A stretch of 64,000 bases of DNA, from the NCBI RefSeq assembly GCF_020873895.1, contig NZ_JAHWGT010000016.1:1-64000 (forward strand), written 5' to 3'. Positions within the stretch are counted from its first letter, which is position 1. Every line of letters starts with the position of its first letter. The stretch is from Streptomyces sp. DH12. Lineage in GTDB: Bacteria > Actinomycetota > Actinomycetes > Streptomycetales > Streptomycetaceae. Under the pieces are notes generated by a model, which was not told where the DNA came from, made no database searches, and was given only the letters and a program-made list of their open reading frames with translations. Below, in pieces: positions 51,813 to 61,854 of the stretch. Position numbers and translations under genes: made by a program.

Positions 51813-52396
51813 CCGGGCGCACCGTCGGCGGCCCGGTTCCCACTCCTCGCGCGATCCTCATGTCGGGCCTGCAGGGCGCGGGCAAAACGACCCTCGCTCG
51901 CGCCCTGGAGAAGGCCGGCTTCCGGCGTCTCTGCCCCGACGAGGAGATGTTCCGCCGCTACGGCCACTACGGCCGGGACTTCCCCCGCGGACAGTTCAGG
52001 ATCAGAGAGGCACCCGTGCTCAAGGACATCGCCCTTGAGCTCGAAGAGCTCCTGGCGGCGGGCCACGACGTCGTGGTCGACCACGGCTTCTGGACTCCGG
52101 AGGAGCGGGCCCAGTGGGCAGCGACTGTGGTGAAGGCGGGCGGTGAGCCCATTTTGATCTACCTGCCGCTCCCGCACGAGGTGCGCTGGGACCGGATCCG
52201 GAAGCGGAACGAGCGGTCGCTGGTCGACGCGAACTCGATCGAGTTCTCTGAGGCGGACCTCCTTCGGCATGCGGGCCGCTTCTCCCCGCCGACCGCTGAC
52301 GAGCCGCACCTCGTGTACGACGGCAATCCGGACAGCGTCCTCGCCCTGCTCCGCCGCGCGCAGCAGCCGGAGGCGGATGGAACCGTAGAACACTGA
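51809..52396 (+). CDS. P-loop kinase-like ATPase
   Basis: 195 residues. Walker A SGLQGAGKTTLARALE at ~19-34, later VVVDHGFWTPEERAQWA and a lid-like RWDRIRKRNERSLVDANSIE. Single-domain kinase of the gluconate-kinase/AAA_33 type, substrate unknown. Coupled to the GntR gene by ATGA. Confidence 0.8.
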   Translation: MTGRTVGGPVPTPRAILMSGLQGAGKTTLARALEKAGFRRLCPDEEMFRRYGHYGRDFPRGQFRIREAPVLKDIALELEELLAAGHDVVVDHGFWTPEERAQWAATVVKAGGEPILIYLPLPHEVRWDRIRKRNERSLVDANSIEFSEADLLRHAGRFSPPTADEPHLVYDGNPDSVLALLRRAQQPEADGTVEH

Positions 52397-52464
52397 GCCT
52401 CCCGAGTCGGCGGACCGTTCGTTTCGGTTCTAGGTCCGCCACACTCGGGAGTTCCAGATCCGAC

Positions 52465-52489
52465 ATGTGGCCGGATCATCTGGCCACAT
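52465..52489. promoter_or_regulatory. Inverted-repeat operator upstream of the XRE-TPR gene
   Basis: ATGTGGCC (52465-52472), nine bases, GGCCACAT (52482-52489). The same ATGTGGCC occurs inside the gene at 52774 and 52795, the latter followed by AGATCATC (compare GGATCATC here). Confidence 0.6.
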
Positions 52490-52511
52490 AGGCCACGAGG
52501 TTGGGGGCGGG

Positions 52512-53942
52512 ATGGCACAGAAGCCGAGGGAGCTGACGCCCTGGGTGTCGCCCTTGCACAACTGGGGGTACCAACTGCGGGAGCTGCGGACCTCACGGGG
52601 ACTAAGCCTTCGCGAGCTCGGCAAGATCACTCGTATCGACCACAGCCACCTGGGACGATTCGAGCGAGCGGAGCGAACGCCCGACCGGTCGCAGGCCGTG
52701 GTCTTGGACGACAAGTTGGGCGCCAGCGGCATGCTGCTCCGCCTGTGGGAGCGGATCGGTGACGAGCGTGGCCATGTGGCCAATCCCCCGGGCCATGTGG
52801 CCAGATCATCGGTGGACCTAGCTTTCGCCGTGGCCGACCAGGCAGCGTCGGACGAAGGGATCTCGGTCCCGTGTCGTCTAGCTGATGGGTCGGTGATTTG
52901 GGTGGCTCTGAATCGGCGTGCGCTGCTGCGCACGGGGATGGGGCTCGGGGCTGCGGCTGCGGTCGGCGTCGGTTCGCCGGCCTTCGCGGACTCCGGTGCC
53001 GTTCCCGGTCTGGTGCGTAAGGCCCGGGTCGCGTACGCGTACGGCTCGACGCCGGTGGAACACCTGCGTCGCACCCGCCGCCTGCTGATCGACAACGACA
53101 ACCTGCTCGGGCCCCGGCACGCCGTCGTCGCAGTGCGCGACCACATCCAGGTCATCCAGGAGCTGCGCAGGGACGCGAAGGGCGCCGACCGGCGCGACCT
53201 GATGGAGCTCCAGACGCAGTACGGCGAGTTCCTGTCCTGGCTCTACCAGGACCTGGGCAACCCGCAGGCGGCGTCGTACTGGCTGGACCGGGCCATGCAG
53301 TGGTCCCACACCGTCGGCGACAACGACCTGACCACGTACGTCATGGCCCGCAAGGCACAGCTGGCCGGGGACACGGCCGACCTGGTCGACGTGGTCGACC
53401 TCGCCGAAGCCTCCCAGCGCATGGCGCGGCCGCGCAGCCGCCTCGTCGCCGTCGCGCGCACCTACGAAGCGTACGGACACGCGCTGCGCGGTGACGCCGA
53501 CGAGAGCGAGCGGGCGATCGACGACGTCCGCAACGCCCTCGATGGCGCCGCCGCCGACCCCACCCCGTGGGGCGTGTGGCTGAACGCCTCGTACGTGGAG
53601 GTCCACCGCGCCCAGGGCCTCGAGGCCCTCGGTAAGCACGACCAGGCCGCGGACGCGTTCGGCGCGGCCATCCGGCTGATGCCGGACGGCTACCACCGCG
53701 ACCGGGGCGTCTACATGGCGCGGCAGGCCGTGGCGTTGGCCGGCGCCCGCGCCCCGGAGCAGGCCGCCGCCCTCGGGATGCACGCGCTGACCGTCGCGGA
53801 GGACACGGGCTCCGGCAGGATCACGAACGAGCTCGTCCGGCTCGACAAGGCCCTGATCCCCTGGCAGCGGGAGCCGGCCGTAACCGAGTTCCGCGCCACC
53901 TTCGACTCCACCCTCTTCCACGAGACTGAAACGGAAGCCTAA
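52512..53942 (+). CDS. XRE-family regulator with TPR-like C-terminal domain
   Basis: 476 residues. HTH ~17-60 (YQLRELRTSRGLSLRELGKI TRIDHSHLGRFERAERTPDR); short linker GHVANPPGHVARSS; then a long helical TPR-type domain (HLRRTRRLLIDNDNLLGPRH, LVAVARTYEAYGHALRGDAD). Such HTH-TPR proteins often respond to peptides or small molecules. ATG 52512. The linker GHVANPPGHVA is encoded by two ATGTGGCC elements that match the upstream operator. First gene of a rightward operon with the ribD-like pair. Confidence 0.82.
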   Translation: MAQKPRELTPWVSPLHNWGYQLRELRTSRGLSLRELGKITRIDHSHLGRFERAERTPDRSQAVVLDDKLGASGMLLRLWERIGDERGHVANPPGHVARSSVDLAFAVADQAASDEGISVPCRLADGSVIWVALNRRALLRTGMGLGAAAAVGVGSPAFADSGAVPGLVRKARVAYAYGSTPVEHLRRTRRLLIDNDNLLGPRHAVVAVRDHIQVIQELRRDAKGADRRDLMELQTQYGEFLSWLYQDLGNPQAASYWLDRAMQWSHTVGDNDLTTYVMARKAQLAGDTADLVDVVDLAEASQRMARPRSRLVAVARTYEAYGHALRGDADESERAIDDVRNALDGAAADPTPWGVWLNASYVEVHRAQGLEALGKHDQAADAFGAAIRLMPDGYHRDRGVYMARQAVALAGARAPEQAAALGMHALTVAEDTGSGRITNELVRLDKALIPWQREPAVTEFRATFDSTLFHETETEA

Positions 53943-53946
53943 GCAG

Positions 53947-54627
53947 ATGACTGCCCGCCCGTACGTTCTGCTGTCCGCCGCCGTGTCGGTCGACGGCTAC
54001 CTGGACGACACCAGCTCCGAGCGGCTGCTGCTCTCCAACGCTGAGGACTTCCACCGCGTCGACCAGGTCCGCGCGGAGTCCGACGCCATCCTGATCGGCG
54101 CGAACACCATGCGCCGGGACAACCCGCGCCTCTTGGTCAACAGCGACGAACGCCGTGCTCAGCGCGTCGCCGACGGCAAGCCGGCCTACCCGCTCAAAGT
54201 TACGGTCACCCGCACCGGCGACCTCACCGCCGACCTGAAGTTCTGGCACCACGGCGGCGACAAGTTGGTCTTCACCGTCGACAGCGCGGTGGAAAAGGTC
54301 CACGCGACGCTCGGGGACCTCGCTGACATCGTCAGCGTCGGGCCCGACCTCGACTGGGGCTTGGTCCTCGATGAGCTCGGGCGCCGCGGCGTCAAGCAGC
54401 TGATGGTGGAGGGCGGCGGCACGATCCACACCCAGCTCATGGCCCGGGACCTGGCCGACGAGGTCCACCTCGCCGTCGCCCCGCTGCTGGTGGGCCAGGC
54501 CGACGCCCCGAAGTTCCTGGGCGCCGCCGACTACCCGGGCGGGTCGACCTCCCGGATGCGTCTGCTGGAGGCCCGCGCGATCGGCGACGTCGTGCTGCTG
54601 CGCTACGCCCCGAAGGAGCGAGGCTGA
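53947..54627 (+). CDS. RibD C-terminal-type (dihydrofolate-reductase-like) reductase
   Basis: 226 residues. VLLSAAVSVDGYLDDTSSER, IGANTMRRDNPRLLV, VKQLMVEGGGTIHTQLM and LAVAPLLVGQADAPKFLG are the successive blocks of the RibD reductase domain (5-amino-6-ribosylamino-uracil reductase or relatives). NADPH-dependent; makes or reduces a pyrimidine intermediate. Overlaps the deaminase gene (TGATG). With the next gene it forms a split RibD. Confidence 0.85.
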   Translation: MTARPYVLLSAAVSVDGYLDDTSSERLLLSNAEDFHRVDQVRAESDAILIGANTMRRDNPRLLVNSDERRAQRVADGKPAYPLKVTVTRTGDLTADLKFWHHGGDKLVFTVDSAVEKVHATLGDLADIVSVGPDLDWGLVLDELGRRGVKQLMVEGGGTIHTQLMARDLADEVHLAVAPLLVGQADAPKFLGAADYPGGSTSRMRLLEARAIGDVVLLRYAPKERG

Positions 54628-55094
54628 TGTATGCGCCCGATCGAGACCAGGACCTGCGCTGGATACAGCGTGCGATCGACCTTGCTGCGCTGTGCCCTCC
54701 CGCCGCGGGCGCCTACTCGGTCGGCGCGGTCATCGTCGGCGAGGACGGCACCGAGCTCGCGGCCGGCTACTCCCGCGCGACCGGCCCCCGCGAGCACGCG
54801 GAGGAAGTCGCGCTCGCCCAGCTCCCCCCGAACGACCCGCGGCTCGCCGGGGCGACCATCTACAGCACGCTGGAGCCCTGCTCCCAGCGCAGCGCCTCCC
54901 ACACGCCGTGCGCCCAGCGGATCCTCGAGGCCGGCATCCCGCGCGTCGTCATCGCCTGGCGCGAGCCGACCCTGTTCGTCGACGACTGTGTCGGCTATGA
55001 ACAGCTGGTGGAAGCCGGGGTGACGGTCGTGGAACTGCCCGAGCTGACGGCGGCCGCGAAGGCCGCCAACGCCCACCTGGGGGACCTCGCATGA
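54627..55094 (+). CDS. RibD deaminase-type (cytidine-deaminase-like) protein
   Basis: 155 residues. Zinc motifs REHAEE (His57/Glu59) and EPCSQRSASHTPC (Cys85, Cys95), the pyrimidine deaminase signature of RibD. Alone it would deaminate a 2,5-diamino-pyrimidine; with the reductase it could make a riboflavin- or deazaflavin-like precursor for a product or modified nucleoside. The pathway is inferred, not shown; no further biosynthesis genes are adjacent. Confidence 0.85.
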   Translation: MYAPDRDQDLRWIQRAIDLAALCPPAAGAYSVGAVIVGEDGTELAAGYSRATGPREHAEEVALAQLPPNDPRLAGATIYSTLEPCSQRSASHTPCAQRILEAGIPRVVIAWREPTLFVDDCVGYEQLVEAGVTVVELPELTAAAKAANAHLGDLA

Positions 55095-55171
55095 GGGCGC
55101 GGGTATACGCACCCCGCCAGAGATCAAATGGTGTATGTTTCAGAGATCCATCGATCTTGAGAGGCTGCGCC

Positions 55172-55477
55172 ATGCCGGACCCGGACCGCCTGAAACAGGT
55201 CGATGCCCTGCTGGATGGCCTGGACGACGTCCTTCCACCGCCGCGCGTACGCGCGCAACTGCGCCTCGCCGCGAACCTCACGCAGCAGGACGTCGCGGAC
55301 GCGGTGGGTGTGAAGCGCCTTGCCGTAGTGCGTTGGGAGCTGGGGAAGAGCATCCCCCGGCGTCCACAGCGCGACGCCTACATCCACCTGCTCAAGCGAC
55401 TCGCGGAGCGCTTCCCCGAAGCCACTGAGCTGAATGAGGGCATGCCGACGCCGACCTCCGAAGGGGGGTCGGGATGA
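55172..55477 (+). CDS. Small XRE-type HTH protein
   Basis: 101 residues from ATG 55172 (GAGAGG upstream). Helical N terminus (PDRLKQVDALLDGLDDVLPP) and HTH RAQLRLAANLTQQDVADAVG VKRLAVVRWELG. Likely a repressor or antitoxin-like DNA-binding protein. Upstream GGTGTATGTTTCAGAGATC may contain its promoter. Confidence 0.75.
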   Translation: MPDPDRLKQVDALLDGLDDVLPPPRVRAQLRLAANLTQQDVADAVGVKRLAVVRWELGKSIPRRPQRDAYIHLLKRLAERFPEATELNEGMPTPTSEGGSG

Positions 55478-56336
55478 CCTAGTGGCCATCGGCCGCGCGC
55501 GCCAAGCAGCGGACTAACCACCCGCTGGCCTCGCGCGGCCCGTCTCCGACCGGGCTCACAACCCGAGTCGGTCGCTCAGGTCCCGGTTGCAGCCGGTTCC
55601 GAGCTGCGGCTCATCAAGCCGCCCATCTGTATCCGGCCCCTCATCAGGGCCACACCACCACCGGTCGCCAGCGGCCACCACAGCCACTCCATACCGATCC
55701 GCATCACTCGCGGGCCCCCACCACAGGGGCTTCGCGGTTCAGCAGGACCGGGAGGGGAGGAGAAATCTCCCCCCACCCGATCGGTGTCTGCCCCGCTTCT
55801 CACGAAGGGGGGCTCACCCGTCACATCCACCCACCGGTCGACCAGCCCCGAGGGGCGCGGTCGTCCAGCTATATGGAGAGCAGGTCGTTTCTCATAGTGC
55901 ACGATGTGGTGTCCCCTTGTCAGCTCGACCGTGTCCGATTCCGGCCGGTTCGTGCCGCCAGCGCTTCCCGTGTGACGGGATCGGCATCCCGTTCGACCAG
56001 ATATATCCCGTTCGTACCGGAAGTTGGATTTCCGGCAGGAAGCCACAAGGTCAGCCTCTTCGGGGGCGGATCGGTGAGCGCGGTCGCGGTGCCTGCCGCC
56101 CCGGTCGTACACCCCCTCTCCAAGGCCTTCGACACCTCCGTCGACGGCGGCGTCCGCGAGGCCTCCGTCCCGTGTGGCGGGACGCGATCCGAAGTACCTA
56201 CCCGCCGGGCGGGAGGGATCGGAGGTCTCGCCACTTCTCGGGCTCTGTCCACAGGCGGCCTGCGCAAGGCTGCCGGGGTGATCATTTACACCTGCCTGCC
56301 CGTGTCCGCGCCCAGCTCTGTCATGGCGGTGGGCCG
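55478..56336. other. Long intergenic region, possible replication origin
   Basis: 860 bases with no gene of convincing composition. It is less GC-rich in places (CTATATGGAGAGC, GATATATCCCGTTCG around 55870 and 56000) and lies just upstream of the HTH protein at 56337, so it is a candidate origin or regulatory region. I see no clear iteron set. Confidence 0.35.
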
Positions 56337-58076
56337 GTGAGTGCTGCGGTGGAGTCAATGGTTGCGTCGGCCGGTCTGGTTCGTCGGCAGCGGGTTCGGG
56401 TGCCGATGCGTCTGGTCTGGTCGGCGGCTTATCAGGACGTGGCGCTGTCGGTGTACGTGAAGGTGAAGGCACTCGCGGCGCGGCCGGAGGGCTGCCAGGC
56501 GCGGACGGAGACGATCGCGTCGTATCTGGGGCTGTCGGACGCGTCGGTGGAGCGGGGGATGACGCAGCTACGCCGTCCGGGCCCGGACGGTGTGGTGGAG
56601 CTGCTGTCGAAGCGTCGGACGCTGCCGGGTGGGACGGGGCAGTCTGCGGTGCGCACGGTGCGGGCGATGGCGCGTGAGGAGGCGTTCGTGTGGCTGCCGG
56701 TGGCGGCCGCGGAGGACCTGACGCCTCGGCAGCTTCGGGTGTACGCGCTGGTTGCGTATGCGCAGGCGCGGGGGATCGCGTTGACGGAGGCAGAGCTCGC
56801 TTCGTGTCTTCGACATCACTCGGGCATGAAGGCCGGCGAGGCGCTGTCGGTGACGTCGGCGTCGGCGGTCGTGGACGAGGTGGAGGCGGTGCGCTGGATA
56901 ACGGTGCAGAGACGGGCGGGGGCACGGGGCCGTCACCGGTACATCGCGCACGACCTCGCTCCAGAGGCCCGCGCGAACGTCCCGGCCGACGGTGGCTGCG
57001 CTGCTTCGGAGGCCGCTGAGGCGGCGGTGAACAGTCCTTCTGAGAGGTCGGGCAGTTCCCAAGTTGGTGAGGGATCGGGTTCCCCGGTTGGTGAGGGATC
57101 CCTCGCGAATAGGGAAGTACCTATGACTGACTCACCTGATGACGGGCGCGCGCTTCTGTCACCCGCCGTAGGCGAGGTACAGGTGGTTGGGGCCGCTGGA
57201 TCTGTGGAGAACCCGGCCGGTGGTGAAGCTGCGGCTGCTGCGGGTGACGGTGGTCTCGCGCTTCGCGCGGGTGGACAGACCCGGCCCTACCCCTCGAAGC
57301 CGAAGAACCGTAGCCGGAGCGGGGCCGTGGCCCGGTCGTACGACGGCCCGCGTCTGACGATGAACGCGCGGATCTACGCCGTGCTGGAGCCCGTGCACTG
57401 CCTGTTGGAGCAGGTGAACGACTTCGTGGCGCGGAAGGTGGCCCGGGAAGTGGGCCGCCAGCTGCGTGAGGGCACCTCCCCCGAGCGGCTCCAGCACCGG
57501 CTGACCGCCCGGCTGGCCAAGGTGATGCTCTCCGACATCCGGGACCCGGGCCGCTGGCTGCTGGGGGTGGCTCTGCCCCGGTGGGGCTGCGGCTACCAGG
57601 ACTGCGAGACCGGTGTGATCTGGTGGACCGGCGCTACGTGCGAGATCTGCACGGAGGTCGTCCAGGACAAGGCCGCCGCCCGGCAGCGCGAGCAGCACAT
57701 CGCCCAGGGCCTGTGCACCGAGCACGGCACCCGACCCGGCCCGTCAGGGCAGTGCGCCGCGTGCGAGCTGGACGACGCGATCGCCAGGCCGGCCCCGGCC
57801 ATGGTGGTGCAGCAGCGGGTCCCGGACGGTCCGCCGCGCGGCTCCTGCGGCGACTGCGGGGCGCGGATCATGCTGACCGGCCGGGCCCTCGAGGACGGTC
57901 TGTGCAAGCTGTGCCGGGAGGAAGCCGCCGCTCAGGCGCCCCCGGCTTCCGGCGCGAGCGCGGAGCGGGTCTGCTCGGGCCGGGACGGGAACGTCCCGTG
58001 CGGCCGCCCGCCTCTTCCGAGCCGCAGCGTGTGCGCCCGACACCGGGTCCAGGAGCTCGCCGGGGCGGTGGCTTGA
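56337..58076 (+). CDS. HTH and zinc-ribbon protein, possible plasmid replication initiator
   Basis: 579 residues from GTG 56337. N-terminal winged-helix region (RVPMRLVWSAAYQDVALSVY...IASYLGLSDASVERGMTQLR) with a second wHTH-like part (LTPRQLRVYALVAYAQARGI). Then a low-complexity linker (~240-330), a helical part (RIYAVLEPVHCLLEQVNDFV...) and C-terminal cysteine clusters (WGCGYQDCETG...CEIC, GSCGDCGARI...CKLC) forming zinc ribbons. Resembles HTH proteins annotated as replication-associated on actinobacterial linear plasmids. Initiator role inferred. Confidence 0.65.
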   Translation: MSAAVESMVASAGLVRRQRVRVPMRLVWSAAYQDVALSVYVKVKALAARPEGCQARTETIASYLGLSDASVERGMTQLRRPGPDGVVELLSKRRTLPGGTGQSAVRTVRAMAREEAFVWLPVAAAEDLTPRQLRVYALVAYAQARGIALTEAELASCLRHHSGMKAGEALSVTSASAVVDEVEAVRWITVQRRAGARGRHRYIAHDLAPEARANVPADGGCAASEAAEAAVNSPSERSGSSQVGEGSGSPVGEGSLANREVPMTDSPDDGRALLSPAVGEVQVVGAAGSVENPAGGEAAAAAGDGGLALRAGGQTRPYPSKPKNRSRSGAVARSYDGPRLTMNARIYAVLEPVHCLLEQVNDFVARKVAREVGRQLREGTSPERLQHRLTARLAKVMLSDIRDPGRWLLGVALPRWGCGYQDCETGVIWWTGATCEICTEVVQDKAAARQREQHIAQGLCTEHGTRPGPSGQCAACELDDAIARPAPAMVVQQRVPDGPPRGSCGDCGARIMLTGRALEDGLCKLCREEAAAQAPPASGASAERVCSGRDGNVPCGRPPLPSRSVCARHRVQELAGAVA

Positions 58077-58227
58077 TGTCCCAGGAGTCGCACATCTAGG
58101 CGTGGGGACTACCCCGCGGGTGCCGGGACGACACCAGGACGCCCATCTCGCTGCCGCGGCCGGCTGAACGACCCACGCGGTACGGAGACGACAGGGCGGG
58201 TGTCAGCCGGAGGGCCGGGCCCGCGCG

Positions 58228-59539
58228 GGGACTACCCCCGCGGGCGCGGGGAGCACGAGATCGCCGAACTGCCAGACTGGAACGCCGAGGGACCATCCCC
58301 GCGGGCGCGGGGAGCACACTCCTGGAGCGCGGACGCCGGCGGCGCGAAGGGGACCATCCCCGCGGGCGCGGGGAGCACTCGCGGATGCCGCGGCCGGCCG
58401 CGCAGGAGGGGGGACCATCCCCGCGGGCGCGGGGAGCACAACCCCCACCGACTGGCCTCGCCGTCCCGGGTGGGACCATCCCCGCGGACGCGGGGAGCAC
58501 ATCGGCGCGGGGGTCACCCTGCTGGCCAGGATCGGGACCATCCCCGCGGGCGCGGGGAGCACTCGTCGTGCCCCTCGGGGTCGGCCAGCCAGGCGGGACC
58601 ATCCCCGCGGGCGCGGGGAGCACTGGCGTCGTCCCCAAGCGCGGCCAGACGATGGGGGACCATCCCCGCGGGCGCGGGGAGCACGTCGGCGGCACGCCGA
58701 GCCGGGCGTAGTAGCCGGGACCATCCCCGCGGGCGCGGGGAGCACGGACGGTCGTGCTCGGAGTGGCTGCGGCTGGTGGGACCATCCCCGCGGGCGCGGG
58801 GAGCACCCGTGATCGGTTTCGGTGACGACCGGGAGGTAGGGACCATCCCCGCGGGCGCGGGGAGCACGCGGCAGTACGCCCGGCGGCGGCCGACGGCGGG
58901 GGACCATCCCCGCGGGCGCGGGGAGCACGTTCTTGACGAAATGCTGCGTAATCAGCCGCTGGGACCATCCCCGCGGGCGCGGGGAGCACGCCAGGGGCAG
59001 GGGACCCTGCGCAGTGAGGACGGGACCATCCCCGCGGGCGCGGGGAGCACTGGCCGCCGCGGAGGCCGCGCGCCGGGCTGGGGGGACCATCCCCGCGGGC
59101 GCGGGGAGCACCTTCCGCCGCTGACGCCAGCCACGCGTACAGGGGGACCATCCCCGCGGGCGCGGGGAGCACGTCGAGGCCGGCGACGCGGTAGAGGCGG
59201 CGGGGGGACCATCCCCGCGGGCGCGGGGAGCACGGCGAGGTCCAGCAGGTTCTCTCCGTTGTCGAGGGACCATCCCCGCGGGCGCGGGGAGCACAACCGC
59301 ATCGTCTTCGCCAGGCGCCGGCCGCCGGGACCATCCCCGCGGGCGCGGGGAGCACGACGACGAGTACGGCGAGTCGGAGATGCAGGCGGGACCATCCCCG
59401 CGGGCGCGGGGAGCACGCTGCGCCACCTCGTGCTCGGTCCACTTCCCCGGGACCATCCCCGCGGGCGCGGGGAGCACCGTCGCGGTGACCACGTACGTGA
59501 AGATCGCCGCGGGACCATCCCCGCGGGCGCGGGGAGCAC
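58228..59539 (-). CRISPR. Type I-E-like CRISPR array 1 (22 repeats)
   Basis: 22 repeats of 29 nt; on the plus strand GGGACCATCCCCGCGGG...GGGGAGCAC, starting at 58228, 58289, 58350 ... 59511, with 32-33-nt spacers. The leftmost repeat (GGGACTACCCCC...) and the one at 58472 vary; a more degenerate trace lies at ~58106. The minus-strand form GTGCTCCCCGC...GATGGTCCC is the Streptomyces I-E type and the leader is at the right, so transcription is leftward. Confidence 0.95.
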
Positions 59540-59635
59540 ACTTGCTGACCTGCGACTCTACCCACGACAGACCCCGATTCTCATCACTTTCACCGAAACC
59601 AGCAAAACGCCCACATCGGGACAAGAGGCGACAGT
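59540..59635 (-). promoter_or_regulatory. CRISPR leader 1
   Basis: Plus strand ACTTGCTGACCTGCGACTCT ... CCCCGATTCTCATCACTTTCA; ~85% identical to the leaders at 61018 and 63909. It adjoins the most regular repeats. 59636-60122 contains no gene I can support. Confidence 0.85.
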
Positions 59636-60122
59636 AGCGCGGCTGGCTGACCTGGTGACCCCACCCCAGTCGCGCCCACGTGTTCCCCGACATAACCGTC
59701 TACGCCCCCGGGGGCCGCTGCATGCACCGGACAACAGGCAGGCCGACTCGGCTCAACGGAGCACGGGAAGCAAGAGCACGCCCGGCACAAGCACGTTGCG
59801 TCCAAGAAGGAGACAACGCCTCAGCCAAGGCCGCCCCCAACCCACTCTTCATTTCCGGCACACCTGGACAGTCTCAGGCCCCAGAAAGAAGATCGAACCC
59901 AAGCCGAAGCTGCCCACACATGACGCAGAACTTGGAGGCCCGCCGCAAGCTGGGCAGCACGGCCAGCCACCTGCTCGGCGCAGCCAGAGGTATAGCCGAG
60001 GTGAAGCCCTCGCAGTAGGTGCGGGGAGCACAGGTGCTGGCCTCCGGTTTCCTGTCGGAGCCGGGACCGCCTCCGCGAACTCGGGAACCCATCCGGTAGA
60101 CGTGCCGGGCGGCGGCCGGCCG

Positions 60123-61017
60123 GCGACCATCTCCACGCAGGCGGAGAACACGGCCCAGCGGCCGCCAGGCGGCTCCTGACCCGGGCCTCCCCGCGCGGCC
60201 GGGGGAGCACTGCCTCGGCGCCCGCATAACCACCGCGCAGGAAGGACCATCCCCGCGCAGGCGGGGAGCACCCAGCCCCTCGGGGACATCGAGCCCCGCC
60301 GTGGGAGGGGGTGGGACCATCCCCGCGCGGGCGGGGAGCACCAAACGACCGACTCAGCGCTTACGGTGGAGGGGGGACCATCCCCGCGCGGGCGGGGAGC
60401 ACATGGACTCCGACATGAACACGTACTTGAACGCGGGACCATCCCCGCGCGGGCGGGGAGCACGGGTCCGATCGGTGAGGGCGGCACCCGCGGGGGGGGG
60501 GGGGCCATCCCCGCGCGGGCGGGGAGCACAGGCGCGTTCGCCATTGGTCACCCCTTCGTACGGGGCCATCCCCGCGCGGGCGGGGAGCACGACCGTGCAG
60601 ACCCTGCGCCTGTCCCCGGACGGGGGCCATCCCCGCGCGGGCGGGGAGCACTCCCCGTGGTCGCTCCTGCTGGCCCACGGCAGGGGGCCATCCCCGCGCG
60701 GGCGGGGAGCACACCCCGGCCCGGGGCCGCACGCTTCGGCCCGGGGGGCCATCCCCGCGCGGGCGGGGAGCACTCGACGCCCATGTCCTCGCGCACGTAG
60801 GGGACGGGGCCATCCCCGCGCGGGCGGGGAGCACGCGCCGCCATCCGCCAGCTCGTCCGGCGGGCAGGGGCCATCCCCGCGCGGGCGGGGAGCACAGGCC
60901 CAGGTCCCGCCACTGTGTCGAGTACTCGGGGCCATCCCCGCGCGGGCGGGGAGCACGGCGCGACCGTCGCGATGAAGGAAGACGCCCCGGGGCCATCCCC
61001 GCGCGGGCGGGGAGCAC
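60123..61017 (-). CRISPR. Type I-E-like CRISPR array 2 (13 good, 2 degenerate repeats)
   Basis: Good repeats start at 60243, 60313, 60374, 60435, 60501, 60562 ... 60989; decayed ones at 60123 and 60182 on the leader-distal side. The repeat is CATCCCCGCGCGGGCGGGGA in the core, GGGACC at the left and GGGGCC from 60501 on. Two spacers are long: 41 nt (60272-60312) and 37 nt with a poly-G run (60464-60500). Leader at right. Confidence 0.93.
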
Positions 61018-61110
61018 ACTTGCTGACCTGCGACTCTACCCACGACAGACCCCGATTCTCACCACTTTCACTGAAACCGGCAAAACACCTGAAACGGGGC
61101 AAGAAGGTTG
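61018..61110 (-). promoter_or_regulatory. CRISPR leader 2
   Basis: ACTTGCTGACCTGCGACTCT ... GATTCTCACCACTTTCACTG, conserved with leaders 1 and 3. 61111-61386 shows no gene. Confidence 0.85.
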
Positions 61111-61386
61111 GTGAGCGCGGTTGGCCGGTCTCCGGCGGCCCGGCCCCGGCCGCGCCCGCCTTCCGCCGGGCCGGCGGCTACCCAAGTCGAGAAGGCCGCT
61201 CGGCAGGGGAGCCGGCGGGCGGGTCCGCCGCTGCAGGCGCAGGAGGCGCTCCTGGCCGGTGCCCGGGGTGCCGCCCGAGGGCCGACGCTTGCGCTTCATA
61301 GGGCTCCATGGTCTGCAACATTCATCCGTACGCGCTCCTGCACATAGACGAGTCCGCCGCCACGGCTCGCCGCATCCGGGCGGGAG

Positions 61387-61838
61387 GGACCACACCCCGG
61401 GCGGGCGAGGAGCAGCCTATGGCGGTCGCCTTCTCCATCGGGTCGTCGGGACCATCCCCAGGGGCGGGGAGCACCGCTTCCTGTTCGCCAAGAACCCCGA
61501 CGTGAAGGAACCGTCCCCACGGGCGTGGGGAGCACAACTGGCTCCCGGTGATGTCCTGGTCCTCCTGCAGACCATCCCCGCAGGCGCAGGGAGCACCGGT
61601 CGAGAGCCGAGCCTGCCGACTGCAAGGGGATCATCCCCGCGGCGCGGGGGAGCACGACGCGGGCGCCGTCGCCGAGACTGACGCGCGGGGACCCTCCCCG
61701 CGGACGCCGGGAGCACCGGGCGGTCCCGAGCGGGATTGTGTGGACCACGGGACCATCCCCGCAGGCGCGGGGAGCACTCTCTCGGGAAGATCGCCAAGTT
61801 CCTCACCGAGGGACCATCCCCAGGAGTGCGGGGAGCAT
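61387..61838 (-). CRISPR. Relic CRISPR array 3 (8 degenerate repeats, no leader)
   Basis: Repeats near 61387, 61448, 61507, 61568, 61627, 61688, 61749 and 61810 keep the ~61-bp period, but each has several changes (for example ACCGTCCCC, TGCGGGGAGCAT). No leader follows; instead a short inverted-repeat element begins at 61855. Best read as an array cut from its leader and decaying. Confidence 0.85.
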
Positions 61839-61854
61839 TCGGGCCCGCCGGACT

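Noticed and set aside
55576-56925. 449-codon Pro/Ser/Thr-rich minus frame across the possible origin
   Set aside because: Composition is that of an antisense frame and it overlaps the N terminus of a better gene.
58096-60179. Long reading frames of 500-660 codons on both strands rich in PRPRGWS or GPSPRARGA repeats
   Set aside because: They are the translation of CRISPR repeats, whose period keeps frames open; codon pattern follows the repeat.
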